45,928 nucleotides of DNA from Amphimedon queenslandica. Its lineage: Eukaryota > Porifera > Demospongiae > Haplosclerida > Niphatidae. Positions 1 through 11,507 of this stretch are shown here, piece by piece. Numbering within the stretch: position 1 is the first letter of the stretch; each line of letters opens with the position of its first letter. Made by a program: the position numbers and the translations under genes. The notes under the pieces were generated by a model. That model saw only the letters and a list, made by a program, of their open reading frames with translations, did not search any database and had not been told where the DNA came from. The stretch spans positions 33,107 to 79,034 of the forward strand of contig NW_003546256.1 of assembly GCF_000090795.2 (NCBI RefSeq), given 5' to 3'.

Positions 1-2
1 CA

Positions 3-3000
3 AAATCTACTGTAAGGCTTGTCGAACAGCAGTCTCTTGCTGAAGATTCTCGAGCTGTATTGCTCAAGGCTGTTCGCAATGCAGTCTCAAGAAATTACCG
101 TCACCTGAAAAGTTTCATTGATGCATTGGAAAAGGCTGAATATGATGAATTAGTGGCAGAGCTAATGAATGACTATCGTAAGTGTGAAGAATAATTTGAA
201 ACAAATCATGTATTATTGTATAACCTTTCTAGAGCAAATTGATAGAAGCAGTTATGCAAGCTCCAGGAGGGAATCAAACAGTAAATCATGCATATTAATT
301 GTGGAAATAATAATCCTATGTTTAATTTACAGGCACAGTCTTAAAAGAAATCATATCTGCTAATGGAAAGTTCACTGCCATACGAGCCATTTTCGATAAA
401 TTATTTAAAACCATTTGTGAAAATGTCAAACTTCATCGGTTCCCCTATGAAGATCTGAAGAAATTCGTCAAAAAGTATTCAGATGGCTACCTTCCTCAAA
501 TATCAGATTGTGTCACCAGTAATGACGTCCTTGAGCTTGTATACGACAAATGCACATTCATGGATATCAACTATCTAGAGGCTGTTGTTCGAGAATTCAA
601 AGTAAAAAGAGCTGTCGTACTTGTGCAGTGTTTTAATACCAACATTGAAGAGTTGTGCCAATATGTACCAGTTCGTAATGTTTTGGGGGAATATTTTATT
701 CTGTCAAGATCCAATCAACCTCTCAGAACTGATTTGGTCATCAAAATGATTATAGACCAGAACCCGAACCACGTTACGCTTCAATTCATCAAAGATGCCA
801 TTTCTAGCTCATTTGGTTCGCTAGCAAAAAGTGTTCAACTCGTCAACATCAAAGAGATTGATGACATGCTCCTGGTCACTTGCTTCTTTCCCAACTGTTT
901 GTCAGCCTCTCTTCTTGTGCCAGAGTCAGCTATTGAGCTAATGCAGAGGAGAGGTCTGGTTGAACTGACAATTGATGGCAGCGTTTACTGGAAAAAGGAG
1001 AAGGTATGTATACAGAATTATCATAACATTGTGATGATGCTACTATCTATTGTTGCATAGGACCATATCATAATTCAAAGGAGTAAGTGTGCATTATTGT
1101 GCATATATTAATTCATGCATACATGAAATCACTAGATCATTACTAATTTATCACTACTCATCTGCAGTGATAAACATCTAGCACTACTTACATCATTTTT
1201 AATAGCCATTCCAAATGACCAGCACCAATTGGAAGAAGTGGTCAAGAAACTGGAAGAGAGTCAAAAAGAGTCGAGAAGGCTGTCCATGGAAGTGAAGATA
1301 CTAAGAGAGGGCTTGACGCATGATAATGACAATGGAATAGAAATGCAAGAAACTGTTATTGGAGAAGATGATGATAATACTGTTGAGATGAAGGATGCCG
1401 CTACTCAAGCCAATATTTGGAACATTCGGAGGAAAAGGGTAATATTATTTTTATTCAATGACTGCATAATATGACAGCGAAGCAATTCTTTTAGATAATA
1501 GTTGAGTTGCTCAAGGAAAGCTTAGATCAGACCCTTGGGTTTAAGATAGAAGAAGGACAAGGAGCAATGTATGATGATAAGGAACATGTAAGCATTAATA
1601 AAAGTTCTTTATTATGAATCATAATACTTTTATTATGCAGGCCGTGTTTATTACAAAAATAACTCCTGGTGGGCTAGCAGAGAAAGATGGTGGACTAAAG
1701 GCTGGAGACTGCATTGTTTCTGTAAGCTAGCTTAATGAATATTTGGATGACATAATAGCATTTGTTATGTATCAAAAAAAAAATTAAAATTGAGAATTTG
1801 TTTTCTATTCATTTTAAACAAAATTTGGCCTTGGACCCTGTATTCTATAGACTATTGAATTTGAATTCTTTGATTTTAGTACTATTAGATAATAATTAAT
1901 TTTCTAGGTTAATGGGGTGAATATGAATACAAAAGCAGAGACTTTAGCTGCATTAACATCCACTGCTAATCTGTACACAATCATTGCAATAAGAGAATCG
2001 ATGTTAGAAAACATAAATACAGAACAAAGCCAATGCTCATCACCAAGCTTGGAGAGGAAAAACAATCTAGTCATAAGGAGACCAATCAAGGTATGTGTCA
2101 ATATACTGAATATAATGATGTATATAATCATTCATTATACTTTAGTATCGTCCATCAGCGCCAAGTTTTGTGATGAATCTCAAAAGATGCTCCTCATTAC
2201 CAGTGGCTATCAGCAATGCTCAGGCAGTATTGTATAGAAACAAGGTTATTGTTGGTGGGCAAGATGTACCCACCGGAGCCGATTATATACTGGAGTATGA
2301 CATTAGAGCCGATAACTGGCAGGTCTTCATTAAAAGTCCTGTCCACTTGTTTGCTTTGACCGTCTTTCAAAACCAGCTCCTAGTTGTTGGTGGATTCGAC
2401 TTCAATCAACAAAAATATTCAGCTCGAGTTTATTCCCTGTACATCGACGAGCGAAACCATTTTCTACGCGACAACATCATTCCTCCTATGCTAACAGCTC
2501 GTGCACAGGCTAGTGTTGCAAGCCAAGATCAAAATATTGCAGTAGCTGGAGGAAGAGATGCCAAAGCAAACCTGCGATCCATTGAAGTGTTTCATGCGCC
2601 AACTGCACAATGGCACACTGCTCACTCTTTGCTTGGTGGTCGAAGCTCAATGAGAAGCATTCTACATAAGGGGAGCTGGTACTTGCTAGGGGGAGATATG
2701 GATCCGAGTGTTCGATCAAAGAACGTGCGATTAAAATTAAAAATGTTAGCTAGCTCTGCACTTCAAAAGTATGGTAGCATTTCATATGTGAAGACCATTC
2801 AGAAACCTGGCAATGGTGAAGGAGCACACTCAGCAGTCGCTACAATTAATGACATGGTTGTTGTCATCGGGGCAGGAGGGACGAGGAAGATATACTCGCT
2901 CTGCAGAGAGGACGATCCAATCTCGTGGATTGAGCTTGGGGAGTTGCCAATAGTTTTAACGGAATCGTGTGCAATTACATTGGAAGATCGGGTTTTGCTG

Positions 3001-3075
3001 ATAGGAGGAAAAGACGAATATGGAGGGAATACTAATTCAGTTTATTTGATGTCCTTACAGACAAAAATGGCATAA
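3..3075 (+). CDS. PDZ-Kelch protein with unrecognised N-terminal region (5' partial)
   Basis: Eight exons join in frame (3-177, 333-1003, 1061-1082, 1206-1438, 1495-1587, 1641-1721, 1908-2090, 2146-3075) to give 795 residues with no start in the window. Residues about 1-310 are helical, contain a stretch reading LVYDKCTFMDINYLEAVV, and match no domain I can name; I associate this kind of sequence with sponge-rich protein families. A short acidic coiled coil follows (EEVVKKLEES...), then a PDZ domain over exons 5-7 with TPGGLAEKDGGLKAGD as the carboxylate-loop and helix region. The last exon has about six Kelch blades, seen as VGG, VGGFD, AGGRD, LGGD, IGAGG and IGGKD motifs. PDZ domains bind C-terminal peptides and Kelch propellers bind proteins, so an adaptor or scaffold role is likely but inferred. 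The gene faces the CCDC57 homologue tail-to-tail with 98 bp between stops. Confidence 0.85.
1775..1856. repeat. Degraded fragment of the ~180-bp repeat family
   Basis: The intron between the two PDZ exons contains an AAATTGAGAATT block, then an ACAAAATTTGGCC block and CCCTGTATTCTATAG. These are the same blocks in the same order as in the copy at 14989-15365, with the palindrome decayed. Confidence 0.55.
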
Positions 3076-3173
3076 AAATCTAAATTTATGATATATATAG
3101 ATACATTATAATTAATTTTTGTGATATTATAATTCCGATATAGACACATTATAATTTTTATTTATATAGTTCA

Positions 3174-6100
3174 CTATAAATCATCCTTATTATTATAATT
3201 TCTAATTTTTGGTTTCGATGATTTTTTAAGTCGAGGAGCAGCGTAAGTGACTTTGCTCTTTCTCGTAATACTTTGAGGAACTTTCCTACCCTCAACCATC
3301 ATGAGAGCAGCACCAGTGTCCTCTTTAATCTCATCATCATCAACTCTATCCTTCAGAGGAGTTGATGACTTGCAGCTATGAGAGAATGAAGGAAGAGTTG
3401 GACTAACTGTAGCTCCATCCATAAGTTGGAGTGCTTTTTGAAGTCCCTGCATACCACTGGAATAAGAGGAGTCTGAGAATCTCAATGGAGACAGTGAGAC
3501 ACTATCATGAGCAGTTGCTGGCACTGGGTCCGGTGAGGGTTTTCTTTTTGGTGACAGTGGGTCCTGAACAGGTCTTTGAGGAGTGAGTATTTCAGGTATA
3601 TTGAGTCTACAAGAGAGTGGCCTGGACTTTAGTAGTTTTGAAAGTCCCTCATAAGAAGACATGTGACCAGAAGGAATAGGAATACTTTTTTGGTGAGTTT
3701 TAGACTGAAGTGATGAGACATTCCCAGGAACAGAACTACTAAAAGACTCTGCCTTCATCTCATGGGATGGTGGTATATTCTCCTGCTCTGTGTGGCTAAC
3801 CACTAATGACTCCTCTTCATTCTGCCTAATGCTTTGCTGCAATTGATTTACTAATGTAGTCAGTTCTTCTTCTTTGATCTTCCATTCCTCTCTTTCTTTC
3901 ACTAACTGTATGATAACTTGTGTGGCCTGCAGGAGCTTTTGGCGAACTTTGTCAGGAGGCACCTGCAAAGCCTTTTCCATGTAAACCTATTAACATAGGA
4001 TGATTGGAAGAGAGAAATCAATAAATATCATTATACTTGCTCTTGTTTAATGCTCATTGATGATTCTAGCTGCCTCACTCTTGATCTCAACTGAGCTAAA
4101 TCAAACTCATAAGTTGCCTTCTCTTTTTGAAAAGAGGCTAGAGAAAAACAGATTAATAAAGGCGGGAACACATACACGACGTACATACCTACGGCTGTCT
4201 TTAATGCCTGTGACACTTGTGGGTCAGTTTTTGGCCTTTTAGTAGGAACTGCCGGGGGTTTCTTGCTGAAGGCAGAGCTCACCTCTTGAAGTTTTTGATT
4301 CTCTTGCTTTAATCTTCCCAGCTCTCTCTCTATGTATTTAACATAGCTTCTTGAGCAGTGGCCATCTTTTTTGTCTTCCCTCTGAAGCTGCTCATTACAT
4401 TCTAGGTCATCCGACGCAGCAGCTAATTTCTCCATTTCGTTTCTCATGTGTTTTATGACTTCTCTCAATTCTTCGTTTTGACACTGAAGTGACTCAATGT
4501 TAGTAGTTGAACCTCTGCCTATAAATCACAATAAATAAGCAATAAATTGTAACTTTACCTTGTAATATCTCATGAGAAATTTGTGTGAGTCCCTTCTTTT
4601 TTAAAGCATCAAGAGCTATGTCTCTTTCTTGTCTTAAGCTCTCGCACACTCTCACTCTTTCAATCAACTTTTCTTCAACTTGTTTACAATACACAAGAGC
4701 CTATCAATGTACATGCATACTTGATATCATTTTGTGCTTATTATAACAGAGATGGAGACAATTGTGATTTCAGTTTAATCTCCTCTCTCATCTATACCTC
4801 ATCTTTTGCTTTAGTTAAAGTTTTTAGGAGTTCTTCCTGGCGGCCATATTGGCTTCTTTCCATCTCTTCCAGTCTTACCTGCGCACAAAGTGAACAGCTG
4901 ATGCAATGAAGTGGTAGACAATATACTCTAACCTGCCAATCCAGTTCCATTTGATTCTTTGAACGCTCTAGACTTCGCTCTCTCTCATTTGATAAATTCA
5001 GCTCATGTTTGTATCTGAAATACCAATGACAATCAAGTATGCATTGCCACTGCGTCTTCCTACACCAGTACATGTATAATGTACCTTTCAAGGTCTTGGA
5101 TACGTGCATGAAGATCATTTTTAATTTTATCATACGAGTCCTCCAATGACTGTAGCCTCAGATCAGCCTGTACTTTATCCTGTGCATGTTGCGCTGTGAG
5201 TCTCTCTCCTTCCTCTCTTGTTCTCATCAGTTCACTTTGCAGCCTACATGTACATGTACACACACACATGTTAAAGCTGGCTATCATTAGACAAAAGACT
5301 CAACTTTTCAATGGATATGTCTTTCTCTGTCAGTTGGTCTTTATGAGTCCATTCCTTTCGTCTTCCCTCTATCTCTGTCTGTTCCAGTGTAGCTCTCATT
5401 TCAGCAAGTTGCTTCTCGAGCTCAGATTCATGAACACGATGGCACTGTTATAAAGATAAATAAATAAATTACAGTACTACCATAATCCGGTCAATTTATA
5501 ACCTCTTTTGCTGTCTGAAGTGCAGTCTCTTTTTCTTTCGAAAGTCTCTCTAACTCGACACGTCTGATAATAATTAAAATAGTGAATAACATATAAGTTC
5601 TTATTTCTTGTCAACCTGATGTCATAGTCTCTTCTTATAGTTTTGTTAGTAGCTTCTGCGTGTGTCAACTGTCCCTCTAGTTCTGATATCCTGTCAAGCA
5701 ATTGACTAGTATCAATATCAGCATATATCAGTATCAGACCATGACCCTGTACTAGGGTCATGGACCAAGTTTTGCGAAAATTGAAAAGGAGAGGATTTTC
5801 CATTTTAATAATGTTTTCTGATGCATATACATGTACTTATGTTGTGTAGAAAATTTGAGCTGATTCCGATCAAAATTAAGTTTTTATGAATTTTAAAAGT
5901 TGCTCCAAAATCAAGTCAAAGTCCCTGTACTATAGTACAGGGTCACCGGCCTAATTTCGCCAAAAATGAATAGGAGAGAATTTTTCATTTTTATATTTTT
6001 TCCTGATGCATATACATGTTCTTATGTTGTGTAGAAAGTTTGAGGTGATTCCGATCAAAATTGAATTTTTCATGAATTTTAAAAGTTGCTCCAAAATCAA

Positions 6101-7223
6101 GTCAAAGTCCCTGTACTATAGTACAGGGTCATCGGCCTAATTTTGTCAAAAATGACTAGGAGAGAATTTTCCATTTTTATATTTTTTCCTGATACATATA
6201 CATGTTCTTATGTTGTGTAGAAAGTTTGAGCTGATTCTGATTAAAATTGGATTTTTTATGAATTTTTAAAGTTGATCAACTAAAATTTAGTGGACTACAA
6301 GCCAGTGTCAGAATACCTTGCTTCTAGTGTACTGATGGAGTCAGTATGCTCCCAGTCTTTGTCTCTTAGTTGTACTTCTAACTCCTTTACTCTCTCTTCG
6401 ACACTGGACGCTTTCTGCTGCGTCTCATCTCTGCAACTTTGAAGAGTAGAGAGTTCACGTTGAAGCTGACGAATGTGTGATTCTTTTGATAAAAGACCTG
6501 CAGCCATTTCATCTAGCTAAAGAAAGAAAGATAAAATGTAAATATTATCAAGTTTCTTACCTTCTTTTGAAAATCCTGTCCTTGCGATTTTAACTTGTCT
6601 TCGTGCTGTATTGTCATCTGCTGTCTCTCACTCTCCAACTCTTCTTCGATTTGAAGCAACCGTTGCTGAAGTTTCTTCTGAAGTTGCTCATACTCCAGCC
6701 TCTGCTCTGCAATTTCCTTATCCTTTGTTTTACTAAGAGGATAAGAAAATGGCCACCAATTCCACACTATCTTACCAGTACTGATCCATGTGACATTGCT
6801 GTTGCTCTATACGCTGAATATAGTATTGCTTGAGTTGTCCTTTCTCAAGACTTTCTTGTTTCAATTTATTCTGAAGTTCGTCTATTTGAACATGAAGGTC
6901 GCTCAGCTCAGCAACATGGCTATCAATAACCTACAGAGAATAAATAAAATAACATAAATAGACAAGAGAGTTCTCAATACTTTTTTAAGTTGCTGAAATA
7001 CTGTTTCATATTGGAGGAGCTCTTGATCCCTTTGTTCTATGAGTCCAAGATTGTACTTAAAGTCATCTTCCAGGGCTTTCCTCTTCCCTCTCTCCTCCTC
7101 CAGCTCTTCCTCTATAGTTTTTAAAGCCGTCTCTAGTGCCTGGGCTTGCTGCTCGCGTATCTTTTGGAGTTCTTCCTCTTTCTTTTGCGCTAGTTCTTGG
7201 AGCTGTGGAACCGCCATTTCCAT
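3174..7223 (-). CDS. CCDC57: CCDC57 homologue, coiled-coil protein
   Basis: About 14 exons on the minus strand, from ATG at 7223 to the stop at 3174, nearly all coiled coil. The order of landmarks follows human CCDC57: an N-terminal LEDDFKYNLGLIEQRDQELL segment, a QKKLQQRLLQIEEELESERQ segment, then ERERSLERSKNQMELDWQ, then SLRQERDIALDALKKKGL, then EELREVIKHMRNEMEKLAA. The C-terminal exon (3174-3962) adds a Ser/Pro-rich, probably disordered tail ending in basic residues. Vertebrate CCDC57 is a centrosome, microtubule and centriolar-satellite protein; the same role here is inferred. The intron at 5705-6316 carries three units of a dispersed repeat. No ATG lies further upstream in the first open exon, which fixes the start at 7223 or 7217. 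It is head-to-head with the NPAT-like gene, 185 bp between start codons. Confidence 0.75.
5744..6285 (-). repeat. Tandem ~180-bp repeat, three units, in CCDC57 intron
   Basis: Three head-to-tail units start at 5745, 5923 and 6109 (periods 178 and 186 bp). Each begins with a CCCTGTACTA motif; in units two and three it is the perfect 20-bp palindrome CCCTGTACTATAGTACAGGG. Shared blocks follow in the same order: a run near GGAGAG-ATTTTCCATTT, TGATGCATATACATGT, then GAGCTGATTCCGATCAAAATT. The same family recurs at 1775-1856, 14989-15365, 21206-21280 and 40215-40335. I see no coding capacity and no clear terminal inverted repeats. Strand is arbitrary. Confidence 0.9.
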
Positions 7224-7408
7224 TTTTGAAGCATTAATTTTTGTAGGTGTGGTCAATACAGGGGCGTGTGCTTTATGGGCGGGGCTAATGCTGCAAATTA
7301 ATATTCCAAAGCTAAAGTAAGCTCTGCTGTAAAAATCGTATTTGCTTCTATTCTAATAGGTTGATTCATGATTTCAAATAAAGTGCAGACTCCTGTTTTA
7401 CCTCTAAA
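7224..7408. promoter_or_regulatory. Shared head-to-head promoter region, CCDC57 / NPAT-like
   Basis: Only 185 bp separate the two divergent start codons, so both core promoters and 5' UTRs must lie here. I see no TATA box. GGGGCGTG and GGGCGGGG at about 7261-7287 are the only GC-box-like strings in a very AT-rich region and could be Sp/KLF sites. This is position-based inference. Confidence 0.5.
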
Positions 7409-8799
7409 ATGGCATCTGAAGAAGAAGTTTCTAGATACATCTTAGGTAATTTGACTAGTGTACTGCCTGCATTTAAATGACTAATACAATTCAGCCTATT
7501 TACTTAGTAAAAACTATTCAAGCACTGCATCAGCATTTATGGCAGAATGCTCGCATCTCAGCAATTCATCGTCCACTGCACTAGTGAGTCGGAATTTCTT
7601 CAATAAATAATAATATAGAATAATAACAATTTCATTATTATTGTAGGTATTACCACCCACTCCATTAAAAGAAATCATCAGCGATTATAAGGAGCGTCAA
7701 GCAACAAGTAAAACAACAATTTATCTGTATTTATTTTTCTTTAATGTTTCAGATCTCATGGTTCAGTCGATGGGCAACGAAAAAACATGGCGGAGTCTCT
7801 GGGAGAAACTCCAGCAAACTCTCACACAAATAGAGTAATAGGATAATGATATTATGATTCGAAAAATTTAAAAAAATTATTATTTTTGTAGTAATTTTGC
7901 CCAAAGTCACAATCTAGCTAAGAAACAGCAAAGTCAGTATTAGATAATACCATCTATAAATTGATGAAATCTATTACTTTAATGGCAAAGGTCGACCGGC
8001 AAAATATGTATTTAGCAACAAATCATTACAATCCACTAATTACAAGCAAAGACCAGCTACCAGTGCATCTGTGTTACCACCTGCCCCGAGTCCAACCGCC
8101 ATTGTTTCAATCCCTTCGTCTCAGTCATCATCCTCTTCGTTAGTATCAACTCCTAGTTTTTCGCAGAGTCCCCTCACATCTGATATGCCTCTCATTATCA
8201 CAAGTGACACTCGTCAGACTCCTGAGTCAGCGTCAAGTTGTGACACAGTCTCGGCTAGTGCAGCTGTGCTCAAATCTCCTCGAAAAAAGTATGCTAAACT
8301 CTAAATTTTGAGCTGTCACTATTTTTCGTTTAGGTTACAGCCATCAAAAAGAAAACGGTAGGCAATTTGCCATTAATATCCTTTTTAGAAAAATTTGATT
8401 TTAGGATTGAAACTACAGCATCATCGTCATCATCGTCGTATGAAGTAATAATGATAACATTGTATCTGTTTATTCTCGTCTTTACTTGCAGCAATTTCTT
8501 GATGACTTTCTTCACGCCCATTCTAATACCTTCCCAAATATAGTAGCTGATTTTATCAATTCAAACATTACTGGGTACTATGATTCATAATTAGATCTAT
8601 AGCCCTGCCATCAATATCTATTATTTTTAGTACTGCAAGTGGAGCTGAAGCACACGTACCAGATGCATGGCTGGATGACCTTCTAGATACTCTTAATCAA
8701 CCTACCACTGCCCAGGAGCAAGGTCCCTCTGGAGCTCAACCAAAGAAATTCTTACGATTTGAAAGTCCTGATAAAGATAGCAAAGGCGGAGAGGAGTGA
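7409..8799 (+). CDS. NPAT-like LisH protein (short)
   Basis: Ten small exons (7409-7445, 7495-7583, 7647-7707, 7753-7834, 7892-7936, 8016-8288, 8334-8357, 8405-8444, 8492-8574, 8631-8799) give 300 residues. The N-terminus is a LisH dimerisation motif spanning the first intron: RYILAYLLSKNYSSTASAF. Next comes LKEIISDYK and then WRSLWEKLQQTLTQI, which match in order and spacing the conserved N-terminal block of NPAT (LTTILNEY ... SSLWKKLDHTLSQI in human). The middle is Ser/Pro/Thr-rich, followed by a basic SKRKR patch and two acidic-aromatic segments, QFLDDFL and WLDDLLDTL. NPAT is the cyclin E/CDK2-regulated coactivator of histone genes; human NPAT is about 1,400 residues, so this would be a much reduced relative. 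The exon 5 donor (7936 or 7932) is the least certain boundary. Another LisH protein is possible. Confidence 0.6.
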
Positions 8800-8914
8800 T
8801 CTATTTAGAATCTATATGTATATAATGTTGTGTATTATAAAGAACTGTCAAATTACAGTATGTTGTGTTAATTGGTATAACGCGTTTTTCAAAATATTTT
8901 TGACACTTGGACTC

Positions 8915-11469
8915 ATGAAGACAAGCAAGATGGAGGGTCACAGTCAGTCTGTCCCAGAGCTTTGCTTGTATACATTTACCAACAGAAAGTATGTTGGGGC
9001 AACTCCTGTGTGATGGGCTAGCTGTTTTCTGTAGGTATAAAATGAGAGCCATATTCCCTCATGAAGGAAGGAGGATCATTAAAGAGAGAACACAGTCATC
9101 CAATGCAAGGGAACTTGGACAGCGGAGACCAAAAACAAATGCACATTTGCAAAGGTATACAAATCTTTCTCTCTTCCTCCCTACTTCTCTCTCTCTCTGT
9201 TAATATAGAATGAAGTTACCTCCTATTTCAGAACATCACAAAAGATTTCAAAGTGTAAGTGTATTCATTGGTTAGAATGTACATGACTTTATTTATGCAT
9301 CAATAGACAAGGCAATATGTATCTAGAGTGAAGACGCCTGGCTACACTCTCCTGCGATCAGCAAGTGCTGTTGAAATGAAAATAAACATGGATAAATTCT
9401 TTGAGGTACGTAATACTAACCTATCAAAAATGATCAGCCATTTGTCATAAAATAATCATAGCCTGCAAGAGTAATGCAAAAATTCAGATCAAGTGGCAGC
9501 AAGAAAGATGATGCTAAGTTTGTATATAATGTATGCATACAGTCGATCATTTTTGTTGACTGTTTCTAGAATTGGAGACCAATCGTTAACAGAAATGATA
9601 CATAGACTGACCAAAGAAAGGTGGTTAATGATGATAAGAGAGAGAGAGAGATATTTATAGAGTAATTGTTACATTATCTATACGTAGCATTGAAGCAGAG
9701 GAGAAGCTACAAAGAGAGATTGTTAACCTAAGTGTCAAGCTGAAAAACCAAGAGGTCCAATATCAGGAGCAAATACAACAGGTTTACACATTAATATACT
9801 GTCGCATGTCCCCACTGATTTTATTATACAGTACGAGAAAGAGAGAAAGGATTTTAAAAAGAAGATTGAAATGCAATATGTCTCTGAGCAAAAGTATTTC
9901 TTTCAGTAGTTCATTTCATTATTCATTATGCTTTAAAGATACATGGCATCACTGCATGAACAACAGATGCAGATTCTAACGGAAAAATTTCAACAAAACC
10001 TGGCTCTTCAAAAATCACAATTTGTGCTTGAAAAAGGTTTTAATGCATTTTAGTGCTAATTTATCGTTTTCACACAGCTGGACTTGAAAAGGAAATTGCA
10101 GAGCATCAGGACCTTTTAAAGGAAACAAAAGTATTTGACATTAATTTCTACACTAATGTATAAATTATATAATTAGAAAAAACTAAGAAAGGAAACAGAT
10201 ACTAGACTTAGAGAGCTGGAAGTGAGGAAAAAGTCATACACATAATGCATGCATTAAAATGCATTTTTTGTCAGTCCACAATTAAAGAGGAACACATTAA
10301 TGAAATCAAGAAGCTGAAGTCAGGAATGAAAGAAGAAACAGAGACTATTATATTAGAAGCAAAGCAGGAAGTAGCAGATCAATACGAAGAAGAAATGTCA
10401 AACATGGCCAAGATGTACAAAACTCAGATAGAAGTAAAGTCAATTAAAACACATCATTACATAAATAATTTTTTAGGGAATGGTAGAGAAAGTCAACCGT
10501 TCTGATTACCTTGCTAAACGACTAGCCACAACTGAAGATAGCTTGAAGGTAAATACTATTCATTATACCAGCATAATGTCATTTATATTAACTCATTAAT
10601 GTGTACAGATATGCCAAGATACAGTAAAGTACGTAGCAGAGCAGCTCAAAACGACAAACGAAGAAAAACAGAGCTCTGAAATACAGCTACTAAAAACAGT
10701 AAGATTAATGTCATAAAAATTTGCTTTAATGTAATTTTTGTAAGTCGGAGGAGTTGAAGGATTTAAAAAACAATTTCAATGACAAAGTAAATGATGTGGA
10801 GAAACGCTTCATGAAACAACTCGATAACTTAAGACTAGAGAACTCCCAGATAAGAGGCAGAGTCATACAACTAAGTCAAGAAGCAGTTTCGTATCAAACA
10901 CAAATCAATGAAATCAATATTAAAGGAAGACTGAGCTCAAAATTGAGACTAAGGACAGCACTTAAAGCACAACGCAACTCAGAAAAACAAGGTACCGTAT
11001 TTCCTTAAATAAAAGCCCGGGCGTCTATTTCCTAAAATGGTATTTGGATCTCGAAAAAATATATAAAAAATAAAAAAACGTCAGCCCAGAGCGGGATTCG
11101 AACCCGTAACCTCATGCTTTTGACTTCTGGAACTTCAGGCATTATCCACTAGACTACTGAGTTACTCTTAGGCTAGTGTTGCGTATTTATAGTTTAATTT
11201 TATTGCTACCCCGGCGTTTATTCAAATGCGGCTTCTATTTAAGGATTTACGGTACATTAATATAGCATGCATATTACCACATGGAAATAAATATTATTAA
11301 TAATGCCATTACAGTAGCTGCAGGACCAAGAGGGAAAATAACTCGTTGTAACAGTCTCCCTGTCACCCAAAAGGAGATGGAGTCCAGAAAAGTGGAAGAA
11401 AAAGATTTCGAAGAGCTGCTACAAAGGCCATACACAACCAGTTACACATTTACAAAGCATAACTATTAA
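8915..11469 (+). CDS. Coiled-coil protein, unrecognised
   Basis: Sixteen exons from ATG 8915 to TAA 11467-11469 sum to 505 residues. The first 130 residues are basic and low in coil signal (for example MRAIFPHEGRRIIKERTQ). From about residue 150 to 440 the protein is continuous coiled coil, e.g. IEAEEKLQREIVNLSVKLK and MVEKVNRSDYLAKRLATTED. The last exon (11318-11469) encodes a short tail ending TFTKHNY. I cannot assign it to a named family; ciliary or centrosomal coiled-coil proteins have this look, but that is only resemblance. It follows the NPAT-like gene on the same strand by 115 bp and ends 38 bp from the stop of the racemase gene on the other strand. Its last intron is largely a MITE. 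Confidence 0.75.
10992..11255. mobile_element. MITE-like element with TA target duplication and internal tRNA-like segment
   Basis: The left end reads GTACCGTATTTCCTTAAATA and the reverse complement of the right end reads GTACCGTAAATCCTTAAATA. The match continues as AAAGCC versus GAAGCC, so this is an imperfect terminal inverted repeat of about 26 bp. TA dinucleotides at 10993-10994 and 11253-11254 fit a TA target duplication. There is no coding capacity. The element makes up most of the last intron (10992-11317) of the coiled-coil gene, and its first bases supply the GT donor. Confidence 0.75.
11085..11175 (-). other. tRNA-like (A-box/B-box) segment, not a functional tRNA
   Basis: The minus strand carries TAGTCTAGTGGATAATGCC, close to a tRNA A box and D arm, and about 45 nt later ACGGGTTCGAATCCCGC, an excellent B box and T arm with four of five stem pairs. 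The acceptor stem does not pair: TCTGGGC at the 3' side has no partner upstream. The anticodon arm is also unconvincing. I read it as a tRNA-derived SINE-like piece captured in the MITE. Confidence 0.6.
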
Positions 11470-11507
11470 TTAACACTTGTCCCTTTGTACTTATGACATA
11501 AAGTGTC

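Noticed and set aside
5744..6285. CRISPR-like array
   Set aside because: Units are about 180 bp without unique spacers, and the DNA is clearly animal.
11085..11175. Functional tRNA gene on the minus strand
   Set aside because: B box and T arm are good, but the acceptor stem does not pair and the anticodon arm is not convincing; it lies within a MITE.
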